Source: Prunella strophiata (lineage: Eukaryota > Chordata > Aves > Passeriformes > Prunellidae). From it: 64,000 nt of DNA. The DNA is taken from positions 65,130,330 to 65,194,329 of the forward strand of contig JAZBQD010000015.1 in NCBI GenBank assembly GCA_036583965.1. The letters are read 5' to 3'. The translations under genes were made by a program, and so were the position numbers. Under the pieces are notes generated by a model, which was not told where the DNA came from, made no database searches, and saw only the letters and a list, made by a program, of their open reading frames with translations. Position 1 is the first letter of the stretch. Each line of letters opens with the position of its first letter. Below, piece after piece: positions 49,395 through 63,245 of this stretch.

Positions 49395-51299
49395 CAGCCT
49401 TCATTCAAAACCCAGAGAAAAATGCAAAATAAATCCAGTGTCTAACCATTTTCTTTCTCCTTCAAGCAGCTACCCTTTCTGCAGGGCTATATGCACCTTT
49501 GCAGCCAGCCAGCATGTGATCTATTTGCCAATAACATTCTCCATAACCTCTGTCTTGTGGAATTTGATGGACGTAAATGAGCCTTTGCTCTGCTGGGAAT
49601 TGCATCTGAGTAGAGCCAAGGGTTAGTTCATACTGGGAGACAAATTGTCTGGGAGCCTTTCTCTCCTCTTTAGCAGAGACAAGCAAAACAACCCTTGGTA
49701 AAAAACCTTTCTATGTGGAATATATTTTTTTTCCCCTGCAAGTACTCATGGAGACATTTCTGTAAACAACACCTCTGTGAATCTTTGAGGACTCTGTTTG
49801 CTGAAATATCTCGCTGGTTGAAACCAGTAGCTGTCACAGCTTTTTAACAATACTCCGCTCTTTTCACATGAGGGATTTATAGCAGGGACAATGACTTTGT
49901 GTATTTTTCACACTGTAACTGTACAAAACACTGCTAAATTCTTTGTTTTTTCCAAACCCAAGACATAGGGAAATTCGTTCAGGCCTGCTAGTAAGCAAAC
50001 ATATGCAGTTTTGAGCAGTAACTGAAGCATGAATTGTTCACATAAATAGGGAATTAGAGGATGACAGAGGAGGGCAGTAGTGCTTGTTTGATTAAAAAAC
50101 TGTACTCTTTTTGCTACCATTTTGTCTGCTCTTCCATTGCCATTCTGAATATTACACTTTTAATGAACTTAACTGCTTGGATATGGCCTGTAATCTCCCA
50201 TAGCAATTATTTTAGCATCTGCCATGACAGACTCAATTTGGCTAACAATTGCTATAGCTCTTTGTAGAATTAGTTCTGGTTCAAGTAGTAATTACTCATA
50301 TGTCTGTGTGGTATAGCCACTTTTCCTACAAGTCAGTCTCCAGTCATTTTCTTGGGCATGACCTCAGGATAATGTTGTACTATGCAAAGTTGTCATGTAT
50401 CAGGCAGTTTACCCACCTGTTTTCCATGTTTTCTGGCAAGCTCCAAACACTTCTTTATGTAAGTAATATTAAACATGAGGAAGGGGGAATCAGAGCTGAA
50501 GCTTGAAATAGCACTAATTTTTCAGCTTTCAGGAGGGGAAAATTTGTTAAATTTGCTCTGTCATTTGGTGCACAGGCTGGAATTGCAAGGTTGTCTCCTG
50601 ATCTTGCTGTTAATAGGTAACCTGTACACACCAGATTAAGCTGCAGGAGGATGTGGGGTCACAACAAACTACAGTCCTCTCTCACTCCCTGCTTCTGGAG
50701 AGCAGTCCTGCATCTTTCTGTAGGTTTTCCTCCTCTGGATCGGATTTTTTTTTTCTTCCCAGACTGTTTCAAGTGCTGGTTCCAACATTAAATGGTGAAA
50801 AAGCTGGTGACTCAGTAACCCAATACGTGCTGCAGTGTTCTACCTTACATCCTCTTTAATCCTCAATTAAGAGTGATAGAGCACACTATGAATTGGGACA
50901 TAGTTGCACATTCCCCTTGGTGACCCTGCTGCTTTGCTGATAACCTGTAACAGAGCTGCAGATCTGGACAGTGGCTACAGGGAAGTTGGATTGTTGCCTC
51001 AGCTGAATCTGTCCGGGCTGCACGTGACAGAGTTCTCAGCTGAACAAAGTCAAATGAGAGCAGCTAACAGGAGGGGAATTTCTCTTGCAGGTTAAATAGG
51101 AGAGCCATGAGTTACCTTGATAAGACACAGGAATCCTTCAAAGAGTCAGACCTTTCTTTATTACAACTCTGTTGTAACAGATCTGAAAGCACACACTTTT
51201 TCTTCAACACCAAAGTAATATGTAGTCTATAGCTATATACTAGTAACTATATAGCTGGGCTGTCTGCATTTTGGACAAGGCAGAAGAGAACATAGTTGT

Positions 51300-51365
51300 T
51301 TTGGTTTTTTTTTTACTTTTTTTGTTCTGCTTTTTTTTCCTTTTTTTTTTTTTTTTTTCTTTTTA
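51300..51365. repeat. T-rich low-complexity tract
   Basis: Successive T runs of 7-20 bases separated by AC, GTTCTGC and CC. The apparent open frame across it (poly-Phe) is an artefact of composition. Confidence 0.85.
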
Positions 51366-54300
51366 TACTCTCTGTGTTGAATCAAGAAGAGACACAGTTA
51401 GTTTGCAGTTACCACTTCACATGGTGAGGCATGCTTTGTTAAGGCATGTAGGAAAAATGTGTCAACACTTGGTTAGTTTGGAATTTGTAATGGCAGTCAT
51501 TTTGCTAGGATTTTTAATAGTACTTCTTTTGGGATGTAGATCCCAAGTGTACAAGGGAAGAAGTGATCATGTCAGCCCTTTTAAAGGCCAACAAGAGGAA
51601 TTAATCTTACAGTAGACCTAGAAAAGCCTTTCCAACAGATCCGTCTCTTCTTTAGTATTGTAAAAGGACCTGTCATGGTGGCAAATGATCCAGAAGGGAT
51701 TAGGAGGAAGCAGCAGAGTTATTTTCCCATCTGTCAGAGAATTCCTTACAGTCAGGTATCTGTCTCTGTGTCCAGACAGAAGTGTTGTGGGAGAATTTGC
51801 TGATTAGATATCTAATTTAATTCACATTTGAGATTACTGAATGTTCTTATAGTTTTCATAAGGCTCTCTTCCCCTGCCTCTACCAACTAGTTTTTTGTAT
51901 TTGTTTCTTTTAGCCTTGAGAGATCAGGGTTCCAGCTGTCTGCCAGAAACAATGAAGGAAGTATAGAGAAGGAAGTAAAGTGTTGTGCAAAATAGAAAAA
52001 TGAAAAATGTAGTCAGCAGCTTTCCTGTTACCTCTGGTCACACTTTCCTCTTCTCTTGATCAGGGGCATGTCCCACCTTCTGATTTGGGAAGTGGAGGTT
52101 TCTCTACTGCAGCATATCAAGGGAATGGGGATCACAAAGTCACCTTTTCACTTTTTTATGAACCTCACCCATTTCTCAGTAAGGAGATGGATGCTAGAAA
52201 GATAAACTCGTGAACTTTCTTTGCAGAAATTTATTGCCTAATTGCCAGCCTCCTTAATTTATTAAATATAAGGAATATATGACTAACCACAGATCCCCAT
52301 GAAGAGAACTTATTTTCTTAGTCAAAGCTTTGCCAGAAAGAAGCAACAACTGTACAATTTCCCCAGTGCCTATACATTAATTTCTCCTGAAAACTCTTTG
52401 AAGTATGCTTTCTTTCTGGCTATGACCACCTGGATAATCCTATAGCATGGATACCTGTGTGCATGTGCATGCAGGTTCACACATACAGATTTGGACAGTA
52501 TTTAAGATAAAGTCTGCACTTTTTTTATTTTGTTTTCTTCTTCAGACATGTCTGAATGCAAGCCCAGGTATAATTCTGCTGTACTGGCTTAAGGAATTCC
52601 AGAGCTAAGAATTACACCAAAATAGTTCAGATGTTAAGAATTGGTACTACTTAGGACAAAGCAAAATACTGTTCGTGTTTGGGCATAGCCTATTTGCCAA
52701 AGTAAATTTTCATCTTGGGATAAGTCCAACAGTAGAAATGTTGGTAAAAATGCCCAAAGTTAAACAAGTTGGGTAAGAAACTGAAGTAAAATTTGTAAGA
52801 CAGGAATTACCTAGCAACAGGATTTGCTGATAATATACACTTTTCTTCATGTTCATGTGCTGCTCAGGAAAGCTTTAGATATAATATGTTTGGTACATGT
52901 AAACACTAATACCTTCTTCATCTCCTACATGTTAGTCTTCATTTTATGAGGGCTCAAGGCAGGACTGTCAGTGACTCTAGATCAAGTCAGCCATGGATTT
53001 GTCTATCTGAATTTTAAAAACTTCCAAATACAGGATGGAGATTGGACAGCCTCTTCCTCAAAATAGTGATCAAAAGTGTAAATATAAGTTCAGTTGTCAG
53101 GAGCCCTCTTCAGCTGAAGCCCTCAAGTTGGCTGGTCAGTTATTACTGCTCTTGTTGCTGTTGCCATTTGCTGTCATGCACCATGTGGTACATTTATGCA
53201 CTGCAATATTTATTTCCCTTAAAATATGCTTTTGGGTTACTGCCAGCTTTGGCAGGCTTTATATCCCACATGGTTCAGGATTTGTCTGTGGATTTCTTTC
53301 TGTTTAGACCAACTGCTGCATCACCCTTTGTTGATCCTTGTTATCCAAATTATCTCATCTTTCATAGGATTGCAAATAGCAATATTCTTCTTATGTGGGA
53401 GTAGGTATAAGCACCAGCTGGTGCTTTGTGCATTCATTTATTCTAATTTTCTTTGTAAATCTTCCCATCCAAAACCAAATTACGCCATTACATTGAGACT
53501 AATTACATTAGGAGCTGCTCAACACGTAACGTAAAATTAAATGTTATCTCATAGAGCTTGATGATGCTGCACACCAGAAAAGAAGGGTGGAAAACATTAA
53601 ATTATATCAAGTTTTACAGGGTGCAGATGAATCAGGAGAAGTAATCTCAGGCGCTCTTCTGAATGCCTACTGCAGAGTAAGCTTTGCTCATACAGATTGT
53701 CAGATGTGATTAACCTGCTGTGGTTGTGCCTCTGGGGTGCACTGGGCTTTGAGTCTGGCTGCCTTTCAATTTATGGGAAAATGTCCCGCACCTTTTGTGA
53801 CCAAAGTGATACTTCTAAAATATAACTTCCATGTATCATCAAGGAAAGAGTGTCTCTCAAAGTAATGTCTGCACTCTTGTGCTTTTGCCTCTCCATTCTC
53901 ACCTCCACAAACTATATTCACATTTGAATTGTCATCTTTTGCTCTCTGAGCTAACATCCTGCTGACATACCTCAGTCTAAACCTGAACCATGTTTTTCAG
54001 AGAACTCTGGCTCTGCAGGTGCTCTCAAAATAAGGCTGTATAAGCAAGGTGCAAAGTGTAGTGATGCTTGCCTAATCTGTACACAATTCAATGTGAAACA
54101 AGCATCTCAGTATCTCTTTTTATACATATACTTCCAGTGAATGTCAGGGTAGCTTTCACGCTACCTGATATCTCACCTGTATAATTATGGGCAGCTTGTT
54201 TCCCCAAGTTGAAGACTTCAGTTCCCTGGAAAACTAGACATATCCAAAAGAACTTTCAGGAAATTCAGAACTGAAGCTGATCAAGAATTATGTGCTTAGT

Positions 54301-57300
54301 CTTACCTGGCATGAACTTCAGTGAATCTAAACAGGCTGCTTTTTCTTAAACTCAGAATTGAGTTAAGCCTGTGAGGCAGATTCTGAAATATTACATTTAA
54401 ATATCTCCTTCTAAATATATTATGAAATATTCTAGGTAAACTAAAATCATTATCTATGCTGGCTTCTTCCTAAGAAATTTGAATTGCTTTTAAAAAGCTC
54501 CTTTTCTCATTCAGTCTTTACCTTAAAATTATAATAAAGAATCCTCCTCCAACTGAAAAATTTTGACCAACATTTCCAAAAATAAAGCATCTAAATACAC
54601 ATCACTCTGGCCTCAATCCAGGGAAAGGTTAATGGAGCTACTGCTCTAGCTTTTTGCAGAAACCTCACACAGTAATTTCTGCATCAAAGTCATAACTTCA
54701 AGCTGAACTCTTGAATAGCCTTTGCATGCCAGTCTGCATTAAAGATTGCAGATAGCACACCTAGGTATGTTCTTTGACTTCATTCTGAGTCTTAAAGACC
54801 TCTTTGACCTGCTGCCTGAAGCCAAATGCTGGTGAATTGTTTGTAATTGTATTCTTAACCTCCAAAGAGAAAGGAGCAGTACTCAGACCTTACAGATGAG
54901 GTTAAGCTCATGAAATACCCCACTCGAGGTGCATTTCTTTGGCTCTGTCCTGTGTCCCCTAAACTGTGCCTAGGCTCCTTGGAAAGCACAGAATTCATAA
55001 TGGCTGTCCTGGTTGCTGTGAGGAGGGGTAGGATTTGTAGCTCAATTTGACCTTAGATACTAGGTGTTGACCTCCTACATTACCCTGAGCTGTGAGAGAA
55101 AAGCAGTTATTATATCATCATTATCTATCTGTTGGACAACAGGAGCACTGTACTTTTGTCTAGACTGCACATAATTTTCATTGCAAGGGCAATGGAGGGG
55201 GCGGAATTTTTTTTCCTTTACAAGAAACAACTCAATTTGTGAGTAGGAAAAGCACATAAGCTGTAGCAAGGATCTTTGTTATACATCTGCAATCTGTAGG
55301 GAGGGGGGGGTATGGGAGGTAAAAAGAAGAAAAAACTTTATTCAGAAAATTTGATACAGGCTTTAAAATGTCCAAGCAATGTTTTGAAGAGCTAACCTGT
55401 CTTCTGAGAAAAGCTACCTTATCAAAGTGAAAAAGAACATATTGTTTCTTAACTTCAGATGACCTTTGGAAAAGAAATGTGTGAAATCCTTAAAGCATAG
55501 GCTTAGGAAAGATTTGAGTGTTTGGGTTTGCTTAGCTTGTTAGGCTATGTCTTTGATATACAAGAGAATGCATCTATCAAATATTATTCCTTTTCCTTCC
55601 TTTCTTTCCTGCTTATCCTTCCCAAGTTTTCACTATCATGTTCCCACTCAAAGGGAATTCTGCAGCCAAAATCAGTCTCTGGGGCTTTTTTTTTTTTTGC
55701 TTTTCCATGAGTCAGCACCTGAAAGCAGGTCAACTTTCATGCAGCTGGCTGTATCCTTGTAATCATGGGGTTTTTATCCTCTATCTCTTGGCATCAGTTT
55801 GGAAAGACACAGGGAGAGGGATTGTTTCAGATGACAAAGTAGACACAAAGAGAACGAGAAGCAAAGAGGATAAAGCCTGTTAAAGACAAATTCAGGAAGT
55901 GTGTTCCCCCAGCAGACTTTGGTAGTTTTAAAATCCTGAACTAGACCCTCCAAGGTAAGAGAAGTTAATTAATGCTATTCAGTTTATGACATGGACAATC
56001 ATTTTTATTCCACATGGCCCAATTGCCACGTTTCAAACAAGCATGGAAGTCTGCCCAGAGCCACCTAAGCAGGGGACAAGGAAGCCACAGTACACAAATG
56101 GGTGATGCAGGAGCAGTGTGGCCTCAGCCCTGCAATCTGAGCCAAGGTGAGGTGGGACACCCTGAGTCCCTCAGCATGAGCACATGCATTCCATCCCCAA
56201 GGAAGGTTCAAGCTAAACCAGCCTACATCTGTCACTCGAAATGTTCCACAGGGTGATTATTTTTTTTGTGAGCAGTTTTGGTTTCAGTTGCCTTCTTGGC
56301 TGCTAGTCTGAGAACAAAACAGATTCCTTGGCTTTGGGGGGGATCTCTCTCTGGGTTGTGTTTGTGTTGCTGTGCAGGCTTGAGGAACAGGCTGAAGCCA
56401 GTTCAGGAGAGTGTGCTGGCTGTGGCTCAGGAGGGTGCTGGGGCTCTCAGTGCACAGGCAGTTTCTGATGACCTGCCACTGCATGCTGACATTCGTGGTT
56501 GTTATTGTCATTCTCACCAGGAAGCGACAGATTTTTATGTAAGGTGCCAGGTCATTAAGTAACTCTGTCTTGGTTCAGTACCTTCATTTGTATGCAGCAG
56601 TGGTTGGGTAATGTTACAGGAAAAAGGTTTATGAATTAATGACATTGAAAAAGAGCCTTCTAAAGGAGCTGTAATACACTGTACATTTTCTTTTCCATTT
56701 TAATTCTGAGTCCCACTGATCCTTTAACACTTTTGGTTTTCCTCAAGCTGTATAATTTGTATAAGGACTACAGTAGTTTATACAGCTGTGTAATTTATAT
56801 AGGACTATCAGCTTGAAATGGTGATATCTGCACATAATCACTCTATTTAAATAACTGAAATAATTACAGGGCTTCTCTTCAAAAATCATATCTTTCCATA
56901 TAAGAATTCTGGCTGTAGAAATCAAAGGACAGTAACAGAAGTTATTCTGCCACTTTTTCTGGAATATCAATGAGATTTTTTTTAAGAGTTTCTGTGATAT
57001 TAAAAGCCTGCCATTTTTAAAACACAGATTGGGTGCTGGGTTGATCAAGCTGAGCACTTCTTGCATCTGGTTGCTGTTGAGAGAGTAACAACAGTTTTGA
57101 GCAGGTTCAGACTGAGGAAGAGTGGAGATGAGTCTAGTGTGGAAAGAGGTAACCTAGCAAGGTTTTAATGAGGGCAAAATTCTAGCTCTGCACTTTGTAG
57201 GACTAGTCTAACATTTCATTTTGTGCTAATGGCCTCTTTGGGTAGAGGCATTGCCACAGCTCCTTTTCATTTGGGGGTAACTTCAATTTACATCCTAGCT

Positions 57301-58629
57301 AACCTGCAGCTTCTCAAAATGTGCAATAAATGGTGCTTGTCTCTCCCCTAGAGACCTGATAAATATCAGGGGAAAGGTAGTGGCTGCTGCCAGCCTCTAA
57401 CAAAACTTATGGCAAAATTTTATCATAATGGGAAAGAAGATTTTGCTTTTAAAATGGTATTGATTTTGCAACATAAGTGAGGAATACTTTACTGGTGTGG
57501 TACAAAACATAAGTAAAGTTTATCTGAGCAATTACAATGACTGAAAAAGGAGTAGGTGTGTCTAATGTTTACTTGGCTTTTTTTTTTTTTCTACTTGAAA
57601 ATCTGCAGCATTCAAAGGAAAATAAAAAAGTTTTTGATCCTTTTATTGGATTAGAGAGTAGGTGCTGTTTGTATCTCAAACATTTTATTTACAGTTGAGT
57701 GAAATTTTTCATGTTAAACATTTTTTTTCAGCAATAATTCAGACTTAGAATTTTAAAATTTTTCATATATATGTGAGTTTTATAACTTGCTTAGAAATCA
57801 TTGTAAACGGCTTTAGTTGCAAAATTACACTACATCTTTTCAAACAAAAATTTGATTGTGACAATTGAAATAACTGCTTCAAAAGCCCCACTTCTTCCTC
57901 TTTTTTTTTTTTTTTTTCCTTTAAATTACAAACCATGGTATTCCAAAGGAGATACACAGACTTTGTAAAATGAAACAGAGTAAAAGAGCTGAATTATCAC
58001 TCCAAATCTTCCTTTGTGTGAAAGTTTCTGACTGACTTACATCACAGGTTATAATGTTGTCCTGAGATATTTGAAGCACCCATGAACTGGAAATAGATTT
58101 GTAACCAGCTTTCCTGTTCTACACTTTGCTGTTTTTTGAACCCCTTCATAGCATTAGTTCACCACTTGCTATCATTTTGAGGAAATGTTATTCAACTCAT
58201 GTAGTTTATACCACTCAGTTTCCACTCTCACTGAGTTAGTGAAAAGGTTTAAAAATTGTAAGGTACCCTCTTACAAAAGTATTGGAAAGTTGTGAGGACC
58301 ACTCATACAGAGCAAGAATGTCAGCTAATATATTTGAGCAGAAAATAATTACAGTCATTTAACACCCCTTCAGAATTTCATTATCTGTTGTTTAATGTGT
58401 CTCAACATATTTATCCCGCTTATGTCAGACTTCAAATGGAAATCACTTTGGGTGAATAGAACAAGTAATTTTTTTCAGTAACCAAAAGCTACCTTAGCTT
58501 CAGCAAAAGAGCTAGTGTTGTCCTCCAATCTGAAGTCTGACTTGATCAAAATGATCTTGGAGCTTCCATAATGAGGTTGATTCACAGATTTTCTGGTCAG
58601 ATATATTGAATTCAAGACTTAAACAGATT

Positions 58630-58682
58630 TTTTGGTGGTTTTTTTTTTTTTTGTTTGTTTTTTTTGTGGGGTTTTTTTCCCC
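58630..58682. repeat. T-rich low-complexity tract
   Basis: T runs interrupted by GGTGG, GTTTG and GTGGGG, ending in a short C run. Confidence 0.8.
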
Positions 58683-60078
58683 CTTTGCTTATCTTCCCCT
58701 TATTTGCCAGCCTAATAGCCTAACAAGCTCAGCAAAAGGTCTTCAGATCTGGCTGGCTTGTTCTGCATTAATATAATTGAGAAAGTTGTGATAAAAATGA
58801 CTGACATTGAAATTTGAACTAGGGAAAGGAAATATATCTGATATAGATATCTTTCTGCTATCTATACCAACTTCTTGAAATTAATGACAACAAATAGCAG
58901 GTAAATAATTGACAAAAGTTGTTTTATGAGAAGTGGAACTAGTAATCAGGTTTATGATGTATTTATGCCCTTTGTACTTTAATACTTTCCACTGTTCCAT
59001 CTTATGCTCTGTGACCTCTCCAAAGACTAACAAACATTTAGGAAAACTGAATATATAACCTGAAGGCTGTGCCATCTCAGTAGGTTCTGTTGTAGCTTGA
59101 CAATCAGGTTCAGAAGTTATCAAAGAGAGTTAACGAAGCTTAAAACACACAGGGGCATCAGAGGGATCTGCAAGTTGTGAAAATTAAACATGCTTATCTT
59201 ATTAAGGCTTTAGAAGGCTAATACAATGTAAGTAGACTAGAAAAACTTTTGCCATTTGTGAAATGTACCTCAGTGCATGTGCAGTCCCATCAGCAATCAG
59301 TAGGGCTGATCAAGTTACTAATTTAGAACCTGACTTCAGATTAGATGGCAGAATACCATTTCAAAAATTGTTAATCAGGACTTTTGAATTATTTTTTTTA
59401 ATGTTTGGAATATTTATTATGTTTATAGTACACATATAGTGTATTTAATCATAACCTGTTGCTTCAAATAAAAGCAGTATTAAAGATGTTTCATGTGTCT
59501 TCATGCCCCTCAAGATCATGGTTGTAAATGGTTTCCTCCCAAGGTCATGAGGATCTTTTGTATAGTATTCATGATTTTTTTTATTGAACCCTGAGTTAAT
59601 TCTACTGATAAATGGTTAAGGAGAATATTCTTTCATGTGGACCTCCTCATTGCCATATCTTTCCTTTGCTGGAGATCTGCAGATGTATTTTACATTAATG
59701 AGCATCTGAAACATGTCTGAGTTTTGCTTTTTTATAACAAGTTGGAAAAAAATTTGATCATTCTTCTTGGATCATATCCATTAGTTCATTTCCCTTGAGC
59801 TGCTCTTTCAGCTGTGGAAGGATAATGTTTAATTTAAAATAAAAAATATTTTAAGCAGAACAGGTTTCACAATTCATGAAATAGTTTTTGTTAAACATAT
59901 GTTTTGTAAAAATATTTCTGACGTGACTGAACTGCTGGTCTGTTATTGAAATGTGGTATTTTGGAAACAGTGACATTTCCACGTGGTCTTTCACATAGGC
60001 TCTGTGTTTGTAACCAGTGGCTGCTTCTATAAATGGTATGCCCAGCACAGGAGGGTGAGTTCACACATCCTTTTCTGT

Positions 60079-60100
60079 ACACACACACACACACACACAC
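60079..60100. repeat. (AC)11 microsatellite
   Basis: Eleven uninterrupted AC units about 160 bp upstream of exon F. Confidence 0.95.
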
Positions 60101-60256
60101 TGGCCAGTGAACTATAAATGGAACAAAAGGATGAATTTCAATGGGCACTTGCCATTTTGCAAGATAAGTAAGTGTTGATGAGTTAGAGCTTTGGTGATAT
60201 GCCTGAAGTTGTTTAAATGGAACCTGTATGACATATGTTTTTCTTGCTATTTTTAG

Positions 60257-60361
60257 AAGTCCAGCTCCGGTGAGACCTGAAACTACACCAACAACTGTCC
60301 CTACAGAAAAGCAGGAGGTAAAACCTCCCCGTGTGAGGAAGTTAACGAGGCAGTACAGTTT
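60257..60361 (+). CDS. Exon F of unidentified gene
   Basis: The acceptor TTGCTATTTTTAG and the near-perfect donor TTT|GTGAGT bound 105 nt, phase 2 in and 2 out. After one leading base it reads SPAPVRPETTPTTVPTEKQE, then VKPPRVRKLTRQYS. The first part is Pro/Thr-rich; the end is basic, with Arg at -3 to the final serine (RQYS), a pattern used by PKA/AKT-like kinases and 14-3-3 proteins (inference). The other frames have stops early on. The acceptor is of NAGNAG type (TAGAAG), so one codon can be included or skipped. The exon is symmetric, and the next exon completes its last codon to Phe. I do not recognise the family. Confidence 0.85.
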
Positions 60362-63245
60362 GTGAGTAACAAACAGCATTATCTTTGTGGTTTTGCCTAC
60401 TACAGCTGAAATGAAAGGGGATGCTAATTATTGCTCTAGCTGTGCCTTCTGAAAGGCATGAGTGCAATTACATGATAATGATCTTATACCGATACCATTC
60501 CTTTCATCACTGAGAATCTTCATGCTTTTAATACAAAATGAATTTGCCTTCCCTATGCAGTGGCTAACCCTTTGAATTGCAGGCCATCCACCTTTTCCAA
60601 AGCTTATGGGTTAGGAATTAAAAACCTCCTTACCACATGAAATGTCAAAGACCTGGTGTGAGCTGGAACAAGCTACTCTGTTGGCTTCATTACAACCCCA
60701 TTTGCAAAATGAGGAAAACATTCTTTAGTTGTTGGGGCATCAAGCTGTGCTCTGAGCCATTCCCTCTCTGAGAGTGCACCCTCCCTCTCTGTGATTTGTC
60801 ACATGAAGAAATTGCTGAGCCTGCTACAGCTACAGCCAGCAAAACGAATTCTCTTAGTCCTGGAAAGAGGGATCTGTGCCTACAGGGCTTTGGCATCCCA
60901 TTTACACATAATTCATTCCACTTGGGAATGAATTAGTCTCTAGAGATGTGAGGTACTGAGCAGAAGTGAAAGTCAGTGTTGATTTGTCCTCCCATGAAAA
61001 GACAGACAAGGCCACCAGAAATTAAGGAGGAAAAGGGACAATGTCAGCATAAACTTATTAGTGCAAGAATATCGATGCCATAATAAAGAAAAAATATGTA
61101 TGCTTTCTGTGTGGAATGGCAACTGTTAGTCCATCCAGGATTTCTAATGGCAGTATTCTAATGTCAGTAAATATATATCAACATTAGGAAAACTTTTTTG
61201 TCTCTTCAAAAGGATTCTAATAAATACCAATATGTTGTTATTTTTTGTTTCACTGTTAAGAACTTGTCTTGTAACAATCTGCATTACCAAAACTGAAAAA
61301 TTATTAAGGACAAGAAACAGAAGAACTAATCAAATTGAAGCTAGGAGGAAAATGAACTATTAGCCAAATTGGTATTTGTCCAAGAGGCCAAGACTGGCAT
61401 GTGGAAACACACAATCACTTTTTGATTTATGAGGTTTTGATGGACAGTTTTGAACATGTCTTGCTCCCATGTGGATTTTCAGTTGTCCAGTACAAGGTGT
61501 GAGGAACAGCAGATGTACACATCTAAGCCACAGGTGTTACCTATGCTGTGGCCATGTGTAGGGCCAAATCAAAGACTCCCTAGTGAAAAATATGGGCTGT
61601 AGTTTTTGGGGTTTTTTTTTTCTTTTTTGTAAACTCAAATTCTGTTCAATTTAAATTATCTTGTATCTGGAATGCAAATATGGGAAATGTGAAGAAACAG
61701 CAAAGGATTATTGTGAAAGTAATACAGTGAAGGCCATTTATCAGTCTTACAGCTAGAGTGCTGATAGCTTCATGGCTGATAAATCAACCCTAACTCAGTA
61801 TTTTTCCACTTCCCTGTATACACCAGAGGAGCTTTACTCAGAAAGGATGGGAGGGTGCCAGTGAATTCTTGCTGAGAGTGGGGAGCAAGGACTGGAAAAA
61901 TGTCATCTACATGTTTCTGAAAGAGACATTAACTAGGTCAACAGCCCAGCTCTGGGCTTGTTACATTAATAAAATGTCTATTCAAGAGGTCCAAAAGATT
62001 TCACAATTTCTTTCCAACATAAAACTTGTGTACTGTGCATGCTGTGGTGCTGAATTCTATCTATAAGAAATGAAGTTTGAAAAAGATAATATTAATCACA
62101 AAAAAATTATATCATAATTAAAAACCATTGCTAGTTAATCCAGCATATAGTTGTGTAACCTGTATGTCATGTAGTTTTGAAGTTTTTTGTGTTGTCCAGG
62201 CATGCTGCCTTCAAGTGGCACTAAATCAAGTGTAGGTCTGTTCTGGAAGTATCTGTCAAGCAGGCATGGCAGGCTTCTGTGCACTGTGAATACCTAATTG
62301 GTAGTTAAAATTAGTGCTGTTTTATGAGCAGAAGTAATTTTTCTCATTATTTTTCACTGTGCATTAAGCTGTCAATCTGTAGTCTTTCTTTTTCACACAT
62401 CATTCCCAGTAATAAGGCATCCATAGGCCAAATTATGACTCTGTTTGCCTCCATCCAATTGCAATTAACAACTGGAAACATCTGACTCAGGCCTGACTGA
62501 TCCCAGTGATCTGTAGTCAATGGGGTTCTGCAAAAGTTAATGAAGGTGTAACATTCTTTACTGGCTTTCATTTAGTAGTGACAGTAGGTGAGATGGAAAG
62601 AGTTCAGCTTGATGGCCTAAAGCCCAGGGGAAGCGTGCAACCTCATCTTAAATAAAATGTTTTCTCTGTAAATGGAAAAAATGGGACAGGAAAAAGGTAG
62701 CCTCACAAGAATGTTTTTAAAGAGATCCTTTTTGGAGTCAATCAAATTCCTTTAAATACAGTTTGAAAATAGCAGCATAGACTAGCTTCATAATGGGTGT
62801 CAAATCTACTGTTGTTTGAAGCCAACAAAGTATTCAGATCCATGGATGGGTGTCACCATATCTGTTCTTATCAATGCTGCCAGCCTCCATAGAAAAGAAT
62901 AACCATTAAAGTGGAGTAATATCTAGTCCGTTCATTCATGCATATATATATAATCCATAGAATAATCCATAATCCTCTACTTGCACCTAATAGCCATAAG
63001 ATTTCCATTTGCAGATGAGAAGTACCTAGCCAACCCATTTTTAAGGAATTTTTAAAGCTTAAAAAAACAAATAATCTAATTTGCTTGAAAAGGTAGCTGC
63101 TTTTCAGAGGGAAGAGTAAATGGAGCTTCACTTCAAAGCACTACAGCAGACATACAGGTTACCAGCGCCTCCTGTGACACAAGTGCAATCAAAAGTCCAG
63201 TGGCATTTTCTAATGAGAAAATCTGTCTGTTTCTATCAATGGCAG
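60362..63245. other. Intron F-G
   Basis: AT-rich intron of 2.9 kb with GT and AG ends. No other feature identified apart from a T run at 61611-61625. Confidence 0.7.

Larger units (their letters stand above)
47314..60256. other. Intron E-F (about 13 kb)
   Basis: No exon is accepted. Two micro-exon-like segments with very good splice signals (49674-49697 and 52546-52567) lie here but do not restore the reading frame between E and F. T-rich tracts occur at about 51300-51365 and 58630-58680. A small tandem duplication lies near 49.37 kb and a CA microsatellite near 60.09 kb. Confidence 0.6.

Noticed and set aside
53035..53534. Three overlapping + strand frames with hydrophobic leucine-rich translation
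   Set aside because: All three frames are open at once, which argues for low stop density by chance. No donor or acceptor pair defines an exon.
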